DNA of 64,000 bases from the NCBI GenBank assembly GCA_013400975.1, contig WBMZ01014021.1:34463-98462 (forward strand), written 5' to 3'. Positions within the stretch are counted from its first letter, which is position 1; the number at the start of each line of letters is the position of its first letter. Below the pieces are notes generated by a model. The model was given only the letters and a program-made list of their open reading frames with translations. It was not told where the DNA came from and did not search any database. The stretch comes from Atrichornis clamosus (taxonomy: Eukaryota; Chordata; Aves; Passeriformes; Menuridae). The translations under genes were made by a program, and so were the position numbers. This document shows, piece by piece, positions 1-15,700 of the stretch.

Positions 1-633
1 CTTCCTATTTACTGAGGATGACCCCTTCAATGTTATATCGTGCTTAGTTGAAAGACATTTCACATGGGTATAGCCACTGGTGGCAGAAGATGGCATTGTG
101 GTTGGGGAGGTTGGACTGCAAGACGAAGTGGGAGTGAGCAATAGAAGGATAAATGAAAGGCAAATAAACAATTATCCAAACGATAGAGACCTTCTGAAAT
201 ATAAAAAGAACAGAGGTGCAAGAAACAGATTTAAACCCATTTGAGAATTTAGAGTGTATTTTGTATTTGCAGTATAGCAGCCTGGCACAGAGAGCAGGAG
301 GATTTTTCTCTCCACCATCAGTAGAGTGGAATATCTGAATACTTCTCTACCTCTTCATTACGAATGCCAGGCACTTAATTTAGACTGCAGATGAAACCAC
401 ACTTCATGGACACTGTGTGCCTGTGCCCGGACAAGAATGAAATTCGACCAGTTGCGGTGTGAGGGGTGTCACTGTCTGAGGACCAGCACTAAGCAGCCAG
501 CAGTGATCCTGAAAGCACCCCAGCCATTTGCAGAATCAGTAACTCTCCATGCCTACAAAAAGTTTTGAAAACAGGCTGCTGCTTGTTAAATTGAACTTTT
601 AGAGAAAAAGGCTGTCTTTGTTCCTATTTACAG
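1..633. other. PDZPH1 upstream intron (partial)
   Basis: No exon, repeat or RNA gene is recognisable. The stretch ends in the polypyrimidine tract and acceptor of the exon at 634. Confidence 0.7.
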
Positions 634-735
634 TTCGAGAAAGAACAGTGAAGATCTCTAAAGGAACTGGCAATTACCCTTGGGGTTTCAGGATCCAGTT
701 CTCAAAGCCCATCCTTGTGACTGAAGTTGACACAA
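634..735 (+). CDS. PDZPH1: PDZPH1 exon: N-terminal half of PDZ domain
   Basis: The exon starts after a TTTACAG acceptor and ends at a strong GTAAGT donor. It opens with two bases of a split codon and closes with one (phase 1 to phase 1). It encodes the first beta strand (TVKIS), the PWGF loop and the strand ending VTEVDT. The Asn codon completed by the next exon gives the usual PDZ text V-x-x-V-x-x-N-S-A-A-E. No upstream exon is recognisable between 1 and 633. Confidence 0.85.
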
Positions 736-3700
736 GTAAGTTGTGTTTGTGCTGGTTAATTTCTCCTATGGAAATGTATAAAATGAAATACATAATATTT
801 AGCATTTTATATACACTGATTTGAAATTTATCTACATGATAGAACATGATCTACATAGTATAGAAAATCTGTTTTATGTTAATTTATAATACAGATGTAC
901 TTAATAATTTCCGTGGTCAGTGGGTGCAAGGTGTTTAATAGCATGAACTGATCAACTGTCTTAGGGCCCCAGTACCCCTGAGGGTAAACCAGACTCCACC
1001 GCTCTGTCTCCTTCCATGCCAGCTGATACCTTATGCAAGTGCTGCATTCAGCCTCCCTCCACATGTAAAGTCTGAAGCTTTTGTGAGCTGACATTCATGG
1101 ATGACAACAGGTCTTTAAGAGTGAAATGAAGGATGCAATGGTCCTTCTGACATTTCCAAAAATCGTGCTGACTGGGGACACTTCGGATGGACCCATCGAG
1201 CCATCCATCAGTCTTAACTGGGCTGTTAACTTCTTCAGGGTATTATGATGATTGTGAAGAACCCCAAAAGAAATTCCAAAACCCAAGTGAGTGAGCAAAA
1301 AAATGTCAGATGAATTTCAAGACAGGTGAAGTGTAAGATGCTGCCTCTGGAAAGGAATCAGCCATCGCATGCCTTCATAGTGGTGTTGGCACTTTTACTC
1401 AGGAATGAGATCTTAGGAGTCACCGCTGAAATCATTGGCTCTGTGTATAATGTCATCTTAGAAATCTGGCTAACAGCTGACTCATTAACAGCCATGAGAA
1501 TGAGGCACAGGCAGTCAGAGTCATTTTAGTGCTACTAAAACCATGGCTCACCCATATCTAGAGTACTGCTTGCGTTGCTGCTGTCTGCATCTTGGAATGG
1601 GCACAGGAGAGTTAGAGAAGGACCAGAAGGTACAGGAGACTGTGATAGATTCTTACTACAAAAAGCAGTTATAATGCAAAATGTCATCCCACAAAAAGAA
1701 TGCTAGTGCATGCCTCTGGCAAGGCATCTGAGAATAGCTCTGTCACTATTACCAGTCTTTTGTATAGTATTGTCCAGCTTCCTGACAACACTGGGAAAGC
1801 TGTGAGTTCTGAGGCCGGTGAATCCATTAGTTCTTTACTTAAGTACAAACAAATTCATGGGTCATGCATAGACCAAGAGCCCTGACACTTACCAATTTAT
1901 CTCTACTAACCTACTAGTTAAAATTAAGTATATCTACCCACATTGTACATCACTGATTTGTTTATTTGTATATAGCTTTCAAATGCAGTCACTTTAAAAC
2001 AGTGATAACAACAAAAAAAAAAGGTAGGGTTTCTTCCAGATGAACTTCTAGTAAAATTGTATTTTCTCAAAATATTACTCATTCCATTAAAACAGATTGG
2101 ATATTAGGAAGAAATTCTTCCCTGTGAGGGTGATGAGGCACTGGCACAGGTTGCCCAGAGAGGTTGTGGCTGCCCCAACCCTTCACAGGTTCAAGGCTGG
2201 ATTGGATTGGGCTCGGAGCAACCAGGTCTAGTGGAAGGTGTCCCTGCCTGTGGCAAGGTGTTGGAACTAGATGATCTTTATGGTCTCTTCCAGCCAAAAC
2301 CATTCTGTGATTCTATAATTACTATTTTAATAATATTTTAAAGACCATTTATGATCATAAAGTCTTGTATAGGATCCTCAAGGCCAGCACAGCCCAAAAT
2401 GTTGTGACATTTGCAAATTTGGAAGTTATTTGCAATACACATGGGGATGGACCATGGCTTTATTGTGCCTGTTTATTATTAAGCTTTTACTAATCTCTTC
2501 CTACAATTTCTAAGCATCCTGAGAAATACTCTGAAGGATCACATTTACTGCATCATAGGGTACAAAATCTTTAAAAGCATACATTAAATGGTAAAGACAT
2601 GGAATAATATTTTCCTAAACCATTTTTTCACAGTACATTAGGAATGCTTATTTATAAATGAGAAGATAAATACTGTGTCTCAGAAATTTGTAACTGGAAT
2701 TTAGGTAACTGCATTGGTGACCATGAACAGAACATATTTATCACTTCCCTAATTTGCTTCCATTCCTGCCTGGCATGTGTAGGAGCACTATTTTATTAGG
2801 AATGCATGTGCTTTGCAATGGTTAGCAAAAAAAAGGTGATACACTAAAAATTTGTATCAGTGCCTCCTTCACTGACACTTTTTTAACTTACCATGGTATT
2901 TCCTCCTAAAGACAAGGATCCTCAAAATGCTGTAGCCAGTTCTGCTAACCAGCAAAGGCAAACATCAGCACAGAAAGTAGTATTTTGGGGTTAAATTCAA
3001 AGCTCATCATCAGAATAATAGATTTTTTTTTCTGCTGATTCTACTGAGCATTGCATCAGATCGTTGCACTTCAGGCCCAAACCCTCAGATACTGAAATGC
3101 CTATTTGCATCTTAAAGCATTTAAATCGTATTGGCACTTGTCATGAAATTTTTTCACTGCCAGTGATTATCTAGTGCTGCACCAGTATCCAAATCCTGAA
3201 GCTTCATTTACAGATAAGTAACAGGTTGCTCAGTAAAATTTGTTCCACCCCCAAGACAACATCATGAAGGCCCTAAAACATAATCCTTGGCTGGTTGAAC
3301 AGATACATGTTTTATTAGAGAAGCTTGATCACATAGACATGCTTGATATTCTAACTCTAAATAATTTTATTTGTTTGATTTGGTTTGTTTTTTTAATTCC
3401 AGATAGTGCAGCTGAAGAAGCAGGGCTTCAGGTTGGGGATATTCTGATAGCAGTCAATGGAACTGATGTCACCAGCATGCCACATTCAGAAGCTGCCAAT
3501 CTGGCAAGGAAAGGTAATTCTGAGATCACAATAAGTTAAATGAACAAGTCAGGTTTCCTGTTCAATGCTCCAGATACATACAGATGAACTGGGTGATGTA
3601 TGCAACAGAAATCTTAATTAACAGTTTAATGCATTAGTATTTAATAGAGTAGTGTTGCCTAAGTCACTGTTTTATCTTGGCCTTTTTTTCTAGACACATA

Positions 3701-6700
3701 AGAAAACAGACATACAAATTACTCCCCAAAGAGCACATGTGACAGTAGTGCTATTGGCTTTCCTGACATAAAGAAAGTGACTCAGAAAGTCCTGAAAGTG
3801 ACTGCAGAGACATAAATTTCTTATTTATGCCTTATACTTACTCAGGGAGAGACTTCACATTTTCATTCTGTTTCTGTGTCACCAAGACCTGAAGTCTAGT
3901 CAGGAGATCAGAGAGTTTATTTCATGAGGCATCCTTTTACACCACCACAGAAACAGTCAGCCATATTAGTCATATATATTCTTCCTAGAATTATGATGAC
4001 TAAAACACCAAGATACCCACGTTTGCATGCTGAAAGTTAATTTACTGCCGTTCCCTTTTTTATCCCAGCTAAGATTTTGACAAAGGCTCATGGGAAATTC
4101 AATAAATTAAAATGGTTTTACAAGACAGTGACAAATTTAACTTGACACATACCATGCTCTTTAATTATAGAGGTGCCATTCACACTCTTGTATTTATGAG
4201 AATGTTGAGTCTTTTAACAGATAAATCTCTGATTACTGGTATTTTTAACTCCTCAGAGAACACCCCCTGAATTAAATCTTGGCACACATACAGCATTCCC
4301 AAAGTCAAATGTCCCTGAAAAAGAAATCCAGCAAATGTTTTGCAGATGAAAATGTGTCATAGTCACATTTTTCAATCCTCCTTCAGGCATTGCCACCTGC
4401 TCTATAGTATTGATATAACCAGAATTTCAAGCCTTTAGGGTCAAAATCATAGATATATTGATAGTGCCAGCAAATATTATGATGTTGTATCTCACTGATT
4501 ATAAAGATAACATATTCTTTGGAAATCTTGCAATGTGTCATCTTTTCTGAGTGCTTACCTTTTGCAAATGATAAGTAGATGCTTTTACACAGGTTGGCCC
4601 CAACAGCCACCCTCCTCGGTGAGGGGCACAGGAAAGGTTAGAATATGCCAAGGCAAGGAAAATAAAGAATTCTCAAGAGCATATGTAAGGTGACAGAGAC
4701 TGAAGGTGCTCCTAAGAGCATTCTCAGCAATTTTTGAATAAACCTCAATTTATGCACACCCATTCAAGCAATGAAATTCAGTCACTTCTCCTAACTGGTA
4801 AAATACACAAGCATCCAAGATGCTGCTTGCAACGGTAGGTCACAAAAAAATTGTTTTAAGAGGTGTCTTCAGATAGCTGATTCCATTACTAGTCCTCAAC
4901 ACAAAATTAGTTTCATTCCTGAATTTGTGTTACAAAAAGGCCGCATATCACTTAATTTAGTTAGTTTCATAGGCTGCTCTGTTCTTTGTTGCTTCTGAGA
5001 TCTACATTGGGAGGACAAGGGTGTGGAATAGAATACTGCCTTCCTGCTACATGGGTATTCAAAAATATTGACAGACTGGGTTATAGTTTTGCCCTGTGTT
5101 TTCACATGTAATATTTTAGGTCCCGATATCCTGACTATGACTGTGGGATCAGACATCAGCCGTTACCCCAACACCCCCAGACCTACCTGCCGAGGATACC
5201 TGCACAAGCGAACACAATCAGCGATCCTGAAGGGATGGAGAAAGAGGTGGTTTGTGCTGAAGCATAATGGTTACCTACACTATTACAAGCACAAGAAGGT
5301 AAGGAGAGTCGCTGGTGAGGAGTCAAACTGTGCCCTGAACTAGGAAGTGCAGCAGTTTTGTACTCACATTTAGAGATCGTTATCTTGACTTGTGGTATTT
5401 ACAGAATAGCATCAGTGCTGCAGGGTTTTGTATGAGGTGTGTGAAGGAGGCTTGTTGAGTGCTCTTCTACAGTTCTCTACCCACCTGACATTTCCAGCAG
5501 AATATCTGGTAGTCTTGTTTCTCTGCATCTGCCATGGTACACGCTTGAGCTATCTAATCAGGATTATGCTGCAGAACCACTGGGTATGCAACAAAGCAGT
5601 CTGGCCAGTGCTTTATTTCAGCACTACCTATTCTGGTCTCAAAACAAAAACAAGTAAAAAATTTCACACTGAAAAAGATATAAACATGTAGGAACATTCT
5701 TTTGGAGAGAAGATTTTGTTCTATCCTAGTCAGGTCCATCACCAAACTTCTGAAATGTAAAAAAAGATATCTAGTTATGCTTTTCAAACACTCTTCAATT
5801 TCCAATCAATTACATATCTCTGAAGACAAAGTGTTAGATAAATTGAAGGGAGGATTAGAAGGTGCCCCATAATCTTACATTCACTAAGATTTAATTAAAT
5901 TTTTATTTCTTTCTTTCAATTAGGAAGTTTCTTTTAATTGTTCCTCTACTAGCTTATTTACTGTCCTAAGAATATTTCAGTCATGCAAACTATGTGCATT
6001 TGCTTTTTCTTAAAAAGAGTGAATAAATCTAAAGCCCTCCATAAATACTTTCTAGTAATAATTAACTACTGCTTGTTTTCTTACATTATCCCAGACTAGT
6101 GCCATTCAATGAATTTTTAAATTATTTCATACCATTTCTTGCCAGCTGATCTCTCTCTGTCTCTGGACTCCAAATAATACACTGAAATATTGAGGTACTA
6201 TTTTGGCAGTTGAAAACACAAGGAATTTCTTCACTGCTTACAGAGTACTCTGAAGAGTCATTTATTTAGAGAGACAGGAAGATATTTAAATAACAAATAC
6301 AGCTCTTCACTACTGAAAGATCCAATGCCCAAATGAAGTAAGAGGGAGCTCAAGTGGTCTCATTGGCACTTCTTTCTTTTGGTATGATTTCTCTGAGGGC
6401 ATAAAAAAGAAGACGGTTCATCCCACTTTTTGTTCTAGGGGAATTACAAATAATGATCATAGTTCAACACACCTTTTATGTGTCAGCTGCATGATCAAAT
6501 TGGAAATATTATGTTCCAGGCCTTGCCTCAGGAGAAAAAATGTTTCCACTTACTGTACGCAAGATGTTCTTTGAAACAGTTCATTGAAAGCAAGAATAAT
6601 CTAGGGTGAAAAAAAAAGTTCAGGATAAGCTGCCTGTCACTATCCAGCAAACCAGCCAAAGAAATCAATTTAGAAGTCTTGATTTTGTTGTTAAGAACAA

Positions 6701-9700
6701 CTTACATTGGTGTATTTCCAGTGACTCCAGCAAGGTCATGCCTGATTCTCACTTGTGTATGAAGACAACTAGGCCTTTTATTTTTGCCTGAAACGTTGCA
6801 TATAATGTTTTGTAGTGGAAAAAGGAAAGGGTTTTTCATCTCTGCTTTAGTCCATATCAACAAGCACAGAGAGCTAGATTTCCTCATCATTGCTCTTTGC
6901 AACCAGAAATTATCTATCCTGAACTTTCCTCTTCCCACCTACATTAAAAAGAAGATTTCTAGAGCTTTTTACATTTGACTCACCCATGTAATTGCTGTGC
7001 TTTCTTTTGTTATCTCTAGTCAATCACACACTGGTGACATGATAGCTGTTGCAAGACATTGAGTCACTTCACAAGCAAGGTTACTTTCTTTTCCCTCAAA
7101 GAGATGCTGCCGCTGTTCCTGACTCTAGAATCCCCATAAGTAACTAAAACACATTTTTCACCTCAGTGGTTGTAGCTATGTTTGCCACTTCAGAGCAGAG
7201 ATATTTGATACATTGTGCTAGAACCTTGTATTGTGTAAATTACTGAGATTGGCAGAGAGACAATGATTTATAATACTTGTGCCTACACTTGGCAACTGTG
7301 GAGTTCCACTATACACTCTGGAGTTCTGATCCCCCATTGTCCAGAGCACTGCATCTTCTCAAACTTGCTATTTCCTTCTTTTTCAACATGCCCAGATTTT
7401 CTCAGAAAGATTCTGCACAAAATGAGGAGACAGACAGGAATGTACACTTAAATCCTTCCCTAAGGCAAATATAAGCAGTCAAGTTCCTTGTGCTTGAACT
7501 TAACACGTTTTTCAGGGAAAGCTGAAAGCACATCAACACAGTCAAGCACTGATCCTTTCTTTACAGATAGCAACGTCTGCTCCTCTAAAAGTACCATTTG
7601 CTGCTCAGCACAGTAAAGGGGCTTAGAAGTCACCACAGAATATCTATGGTAAAGTCTTCGGTATAGAACAGATAAACTTTAAACAGCTTATCATGAGACC
7701 AGCAAGATAGCAAAAGCAATCTACCCCACAGCAGCAGAGCATCACTTCAACATGTTAAATCTCTGAGCTGTCATCAGTAAGTCACTTTTAGAACACAACA
7801 GCTAACTTGAAAACCTTAAAATATGCTGCAGTCTTCAGGACAAAAAAATAATGGTCTTGTGAGTTCATTAAAGAGAAGGAATATAATTTCTGGGACCCAG
7901 GAACAAATGGGCCATTAAGGAGATTAGAGACTTGGATCTTGTATTCCCTCTATTATGAGGACATACATGCTTGAGTGCTAACAGTGATTGAGGCTCAATA
8001 GCAAAGTACAAGGATAAAGAAGGCATTATAGTAACAAACATGTTTCCCAAAATTCCTCGTTACAAATATCCGTCATGTAAAGACTTCAGCTAATTAAATA
8101 CTGGAATTTACAAAACCACTAGAAGTGCCAGTGGAAGCCAGAATTTCCTAGTTTCAATTCATAATTGTGTTCTTAGTATGTAAGACTGGATAAATAAAAA
8201 ACCATATATAACAAGCTCCTCTCTGGTTCTCATCTTGCTGTGTTTCTAGGAATTATTTCCAGCCCCTTTGACATAAGTAGACCCTGGTAAAGAGTATAGC
8301 AAAACAGATAACCAATCTAGCACCTGAAAAGGAAATTAAGAAATAAATATCATTGTGGTCTAGGAGAGACTCTAAAGAGGCTTGTCTCCAAACAGCAGAG
8401 TGTCATCAATGTATGTCCCTTGCAGACTTTCCTGAAGTCAGAGAGTGATGCATTCTAGTCAAACCAGCTCTATTAGGTCCTTGTATTACATTTGCCATTT
8501 ATTCCATTTCACTCTCCAATTCCCTCAGCCAAGCATGATGTGGAACAATAGTATTAAGGAATAAATGTCTAAAGAATATGAGTTTGCTGCCAGCATTTTG
8601 TGTGGACTCCAAGTAGGAAAGTCAAAAGAAGAACCTGTAATCGGAAGGTAGTAGCAGCAGTTAAGTTGGAAATAGTTGTTCTGACAGTAGAAGAGAGCAT
8701 GCTTTAGAGATTCAGCTGTAGTGAGAGATTGAACTGTGAATAAAGAGCAAATTCACTTTCACATGTAGCCCCAAGTGTCAGAGAAATGACCTTCACGATA
8801 GTTCCTAATTGTAATGCTCTAAAACATGTAGTAAGAAAACTGCACACATACTCTTGAGAAACACTCTCACTATGGCAGCAGCAAAGGACAGGGATGTGCT
8901 TTTTGTCAGTCTTCATTGTAATAGCATATAATGGTGACAGTTTTCAAAAGAATTATGATTTGCATTTCCTAAGCTCACAAGTTTAATGCCTCTAGGAAGC
9001 CCTCAGGCTTAGTGTGAGTGACTACGACAAAGTATCTCAAAGTTGAGGGGAGGGCAGTGAGAACAAAGATGCACATTTCTTAACATCCAACACAATTAGA
9101 CCCCAGCCTGGTAAACAGCTATTACATCACCTGAATGATCAGATGTTAGGTCATATCCCTGTTCTCATTAGAATAGAAGAGAGAGAGGAAAAAATGCTTT
9201 CAAATTATTTTCATTTCTGTGATACATAGAGAGTCCAGTTATTACACCAAGAAAGAAATCCCCTGCCTGCCATATGCAGAGCCTTCACACCATTTCAATC
9301 TATGACAAACGTTCAGTCTTTTGTTCTCTTGAACAAGCCTGTGTGTTCATTTCTAAGCCTAATCACTTTATATAAAAGGCTTAGCTAGAAATAGATTTAG
9401 GTCTGAGCCATTGCTCGTAAGGATATCACTTACATTTGTTCTTCATTCTTGCTTGGAGCTTTATCATCATAGTCTTGGAGCTGCCACATTTTGGAGAGCC
9501 TGTGTACAACCTGATTTCTTTACGTTTTCCATTACTCTTGTGGCTCCAGAAAATATTTTTCAATTTACAATTAACATCTGCTGAATCCACTGTCTCCAAT
9601 ATATGCACTGTATTATTTCTGTTGATAAATGAGAAATAATGCTAGCTGATATGGTGCCTGTTAATTTTGGCCTACCAACAGATTGCATACCCTGACCCAG

Positions 9701-12700
9701 AGAAAGAGTCATGCTCAGATATATTATTAGATCTGATTCAAGTTGTTTAAAATTTTAACCCAATCAGTAGTTCCTTCTATGAGACTTGGTCCTGCAAACT
9801 ATTTATTACCTTTTATGCAATTAATTGCAGCAAATTACTCAGCCTCAAGAAAAGAACCAACTGAAATGTGAAGATTAATCTTACCACAAGATCATTTAGT
9901 TGTACTTCATCTTACAACCAATAGTGTTTGGTGTAGGATAATTGGGTTCTTCAAATTAGAGGAGCTTTTAAATCTCTTCTCTTCTCTTCTGTTTCATTTT
10001 TCAGTATGCTTCTACTCTCTCTAGTTTAGATGTAAATGATTTAAAGCAAAAGGAAATGAAAAACTGAGTAAATTCACCTCTACTGTCAAAAAATGCCATA
10101 CGAACAGTTCTGTAGTCTCGAGCTCCCTGTTCACTGATATATGCAAGCCCTTTCCTCAAGGGAGAAGGAAATAGATGTAAGGAGAAAGGACGTAAAAAGC
10201 CTCAGTCTCTTCTCTGCACTGATGTGCCCAGCTCAAAGAAGAAGTAATTGCAAACAGGCTCTAGCTGTAATTTCCTTAAATAACCAAACAATAAGCCTAC
10301 CACAAAGTACAGTGATTTGAAAAAAGACATAGGGAGAGGAAGATTTTAGTTATATGTTAAGGAAGCAGCACCAGACCTCAGGGAGAATCTGGTCAGAGAA
10401 AAACAGAAAATAATTGATGGTGAAGATGCTGCAGATCTGAGTGCCAGAGAGGGTTGTGGCCACATCAGCTATGATGGAGGAAGTTAGGAAAATAAGAAAT
10501 TAGAAGTGGAAAGAAAAAAAATATTTCTGTTTCCTGTATGATCTAAGAGATCTAAGAGAGTATTTTAAGTACACTGGGGCACATCCAGGAAGACATTTTT
10601 TAATGACAGTCAAAAATTTGGTCATGCCACTACTGACCTGAAACCAATCTGAATCAATGACCTCAGGGCTACTGCCTTGCACTTGATACTGCCAAGTCTC
10701 CCAAGCTAGGCACACTTCCATTTCTGCTTTCTAGCACTGCTCAGTTTTCACATTGTCTTTTAGATTCCTTCTATGATTTGATCATGTTTTCTGCACAGTT
10801 ACTTTCATTCCATTTTCCAAGTATTTGCAGAGTCTTTTGTATCTTAATTTTAATTTCTTTCATAGTTATTCCTCTTATTGGTTTTTATTTTTCTCACTGC
10901 AAATAGCATGAAATGTTCATATATCTCTTCAACTTCTTCTTTCTAATAGATGAAGGAGCTTAAGAAGGATAGCAAATATAACTATACTCAAACAAAATTT
11001 GAATACAGTGAATCACTCAGGAAATACTATGACTGGCATTCAGTTTCTGGAGTTACTTACCCCAAATTAAATAGGGCTGCATGCACATTTCACACAAGGA
11101 AGGAGACATCTAATTTCCTATTTTTACTTCTTCCTTTCTTCAATTTCTCATCATTAAACATTGTTTAATATTTTAAACTTTTTTGCAAAAATATTTCTCC
11201 TAAAACTCAGATCATCTTAGGAAAACTAGCAGCATTGGAAGTGTTATTTCAGATGTTTCTACTGTGTTTAGAATAGCATTTACCATAGCAGCACCTGCTT
11301 TCTGCCTTCTACCTAGAGAACTTCATCTGTGTTAATACTGCAGACTGCCAGGAATCCATTAAGTAGCTGATCACAACCTTGAGGAAGGAAAAAGTAGGGT
11401 TTAGTTTAGTGCACTAGTAGCTAAAATTTGACTTAGTTTATTTAAGATCTGTACAGCACATATGATCCACTCAAGCAGCATCCCATAGTTATATTAGGTT
11501 CTCTAATGGCAGTGTCATCAGTGGGTTGCACTTCAGTCATAGGCATAAAAAATTTTCTTTATAATTATTTGTTTCAGAAATATACCTTTGGCACTATTTG
11601 TGTAAAAGGGACATTTACCAAAGGAGTGATCTCATTATATTATTTGTGAAAGCCACCCAGGTGAAAAGAAATACCCCTTACAGACATGTGGATGTGGCAC
11701 ATGGGCCATGGTTTAGCAGTGAACATGGTGCTCCTGGGCTAACGGTTTGACATGATGGTCATGGAGGTCTCTTCCAACGTTAATGAGTCTGTGAGTCTGT
11801 GATCTGGATTATCAGAATGAGGGGAGCACAGCTCTCTATTTGTCCGTGAAGGGCACTTGGTCTCACTTTAAGTGCCCCAAATCCATCTTATTCCTTTCCT
11901 AAATGTATTTTTTTGAAACACTGTGGACATAAATCACTCTTGATACCACAATATCTGCATCCATTCTAGACAGGACAAAATGTGTTTACAAAATAAAATT
12001 ACAGGGATGTGCAGTAATAGTGGTCCGTCATTTCAGTATCTAAAGTGACCATTGCCTTCAGGACCATGGACAGGATCCTAATGATTAACACTTCATCAGC
12101 ACAGCACTGACTGTACTTTGCACTAGGAATGAGACTTGGGCCCTGAATATGTATTTCGTTTGTGCTGTCTTTGCAATGTAGTTTTGTGTCTGAAGGCATT
12201 ATAAGTGAAGTGGGTCGCACAGCACTAACGACTCAGGGTAGCGTTCCTCTTCTTCAGTTTTACATTCAAAAACTTTAGTTCTACATAAAAATAGAAAGAC
12301 AAGAAAGCATAACAACTTACGAAACGTATTAATGAATATTTATTTATACTTTTGTCATTATTAGGGGTTGTTTTGTTCCGCAGAAAATTCATGTATGATA
12401 AAGGGATAATTACATGCTCCATACAATCAAGTATTTTGCTAATGTCCACAGGTGCATTTTTTTGCGTGGAAGGCTCTGTATATTTATTTTTAAGCTAAGA
12501 AAAAATTACATGGGGCAATTAAAATTCAGCTCCTACTGACAAAATTTAATTAACTCCCAATAATAAACTAATTTTATTCTATAAGACTCCACCATCTGTG
12601 TATTTTGCAAACTGCACTAATGCTCTTCATATGCCCCAGAATTAACTTACGTATTTCATTTTATTGCTGCCAAATTTGATGCAATTATTAGAGTTCCAGT

Positions 12701-15700
12701 CAGATCTTCAGAGCAAAGGGGCTAAGAATATTGTTTAAAACAGAGCTAGAGTTCACAGTCCAGATGTGCACACCTCTGTTTTGAGTTTAGACGTGTATTT
12801 AAGGGGAGTTGGACTGGGAAAGTGGAGAGATAAACTGCTTCACCTACCCATGTGCATTAAGGAGCTTAATAGCTCTTTAAAACTAACCACAGGGAAGGAT
12901 ACTGGCAATGCCCTTCAGTCTCAAAGATCTTTAAGACATTCAGGAACAAGCAAAAGGGTTTTGAAGTGCTTCCCATTGAAGGTTATCTGAATTGAGTGGA
13001 AAGGTTTATGAACATAATGATATTTATGGCAACTTTGCAAAGGAATTGAAATCCAGCCTTTCAAATGGTGCTCACTATTTTCAAATTTAAGTCTTTGTTG
13101 CCTGTATCTACACATACAAGGTGAGGGTTTCAGCATAAACCAAACTGCAAACAGCATTGATTTGTAGAGAGACCCATGATCCTAAACTCTTCAGTGCATT
13201 TTGAAAATCCCACTATCACTCAGCTGCACCCTCAATATTTGGAATATCTGCATATACCTAGAAAGGTTTTTGAATGCAGATATGGGTTCTGGTGAAGTAA
13301 AAAGAATTAAGAGAGCAAACACAAAGATGCAAATTTAGAGGGTGTTTGACTATTTTGTCTTTTGTGACTGCTCTGCATTTTCTGGGACTGATGATCATTA
13401 AACTATATGATGGTTAAAAAGCATAAGCGCTTCGCAACCTTGAATTTTCCCTGAGTTTATCCCCATCTCACAGGCAGCAGTTTCTTACTAGTTCTGAACT
13501 TTGGGCACTCTTTATTTCTAATTGCAGGATGAAGGGAAGTGCAGACCTCTGGAAGTAACAAAGTTGGAAGGAGCAGAAATTGGTGTCGACACCAGTCTGG
13601 GTAAACCATTTGTTTTTAAATGTATACCTCAAACTGGAAACAGGATTTTCTACTTCTGTGCAACTTCCAACCAAGAAATGAAGAGGTAAGTGAACTTTCA
13701 TTTTAACAGCATCAGTTTTGTTATTCCAGTGTGTGGAGAAGTATTTTGAATTTTTAGAGGATGTTCACAATACCTGCCTTGATCAGTAGAGAGAAAAAGT
13801 AAAAATTTATAAACTACTTATGGGAAGATAGTCTTTCTAATTTTCAACTGCAGAAGCTTCAAAAATTATTTTTCAGTTTCATAGCTTTTTTTTTTTACCA
13901 TAAAATCTTTAACATTCATGTTCTGCTAGGCCCCAGAATTCTTGATCTATCTCAAGAACAAAAGTTTCACCCATATTCTCATGCCTTCTCTCTCACTGCT
14001 ATATCAAACAGGAGTGTAAATCTCCCTGTGGATGTAAACTTGCTTATCAGTCTCTCTTCTGCCCAACAAGGACAGTGCCAGTAATAAATACAATCCCATC
14101 TTCATCTCCTTTTCTGTCATTCTGTCACATTTTCATTTTAGTATTTTAAAATGCAAATGTGCCACAAAAGCATGTTGGTTCTGATAAGAGGCAGTGTCTT
14201 TGGGTTTGACACAGTTAGACTTTAAAAATACTCTTTTGCATTTTCTAAAGACAACAGCCAACAAAACAGAGACTAAAATCACCCAAAATGCAAATAACAG
14301 AGTAACAACTTTGAAAACATGTTAAAATCTAATCTTATTTTCCTCTTTCTTTTATTGTGAATTGTCAAAAATATAAAGCTATAAATTAAGTTGACATTTG
14401 ATATTCATAGACCCTTTTTTTTATCATCTTAGTACTTAACATAACACACCATTGTAATATCAGAGCATTTACCATTTCCAAATTTTGTACCATCCATAGC
14501 ACTAGAGAATAACTCTGCCAACAAATAGCTTGCTTTATTCTGTAGTTTCCAGTTTCAGGATTCTTTCTGTTTCCCACAAATTCCTTATCTACATTATGAC
14601 AAAGACAAGAGGAGCAATCATTTAGTCTGACATGTTGAACTGTATTTTGAACTATGTATTTTGATATATAGATTCCTTTGTCTGCAATATTGCCTTAATT
14701 TATTACAATGTGTTACACAGCAAGCTTTGATACTTACATTTTTGAGAGTCAGCAATGTTTATTTAGATTTAATTCACTACTTTTCTATCTTAAAGCCTTG
14801 AATGTGTCCTGCAAATTTTGCATCCCTTTAGATGCTGCATATGTCAGCAAGAATTAAAAGAAGCAGTGAAGCATATTTGTTCTGCTCAACCAAACTAAGC
14901 TGTTCTCACTTTTTTTCATGTTATAGGTGGCTGGAGGCTATGGATAAAGCAGCGCATCCTGTTCATCAGGTAATGCTGTATTTAGGTGAGAAGCCATGCA
15001 TGCAGAGATTGTGCAGAACACTGAGAGACAGTGGCTGTATTTTTATGTGGTCAGATGCAGACAACAACATAAAAGCTGCATACTTTTGTTCTACTGGGCT
15101 GTGAGTCATCTCCAATATAAGAGCCATGTACAGAATTATGACTCAGCTTATGTGCCTTGCTGCCATATGGTGGAATGACTCAAAGTGCTCCCTCTCCAGA
15201 TATCAGTGGCTTTAAGCTGGTTTGGAAATATAAAATTAGTGTAGCAGGCAAAAAGGAAGGGTAGAGATGACACTCACAACCACATGTTATACCTTAGGTA
15301 ATACTGTTTGGGGTAAAAGGGGAGAAGGGCCCTATCTTTCTAAGTATTCCTCACAATTCTGCCTTGATTGCAGGCAGCCCGCTTTTTCCAACAGAATATT
15401 GGGCAGGGATGAGGAGTGATTGCTGAGTTCCTATTTTCTGTGTTTTCAGAGATACAGAAAGATAAGTAAGCTGGTAAACTTTGACTTACCTGTCTCTTTA
15501 CACTGCTATGATCTCTAGTGGCCCCTGTGGCTGGGAAAAGCATGGCCGTAATTGATCTTGAGCTGTTACTGCGAGACCTTGCTCAGCCCAACATAATTCA
15601 GTATTAACAGTCCCTGCCTGACCCCTGAACTGGGAATTGCAAAGCTAATGTTAGTAATTCCAGAATTGGAGCCATAAGGGCCAAAGACATTTTAGTCTGC

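Larger units (their letters stand above)
736..3402. other. PDZPH1 intron, 2.7 kb
   Basis: It holds one clear and one eroded CR1 fragment (listed separately); otherwise it is AT-rich with no feature I can support. Confidence 0.7.
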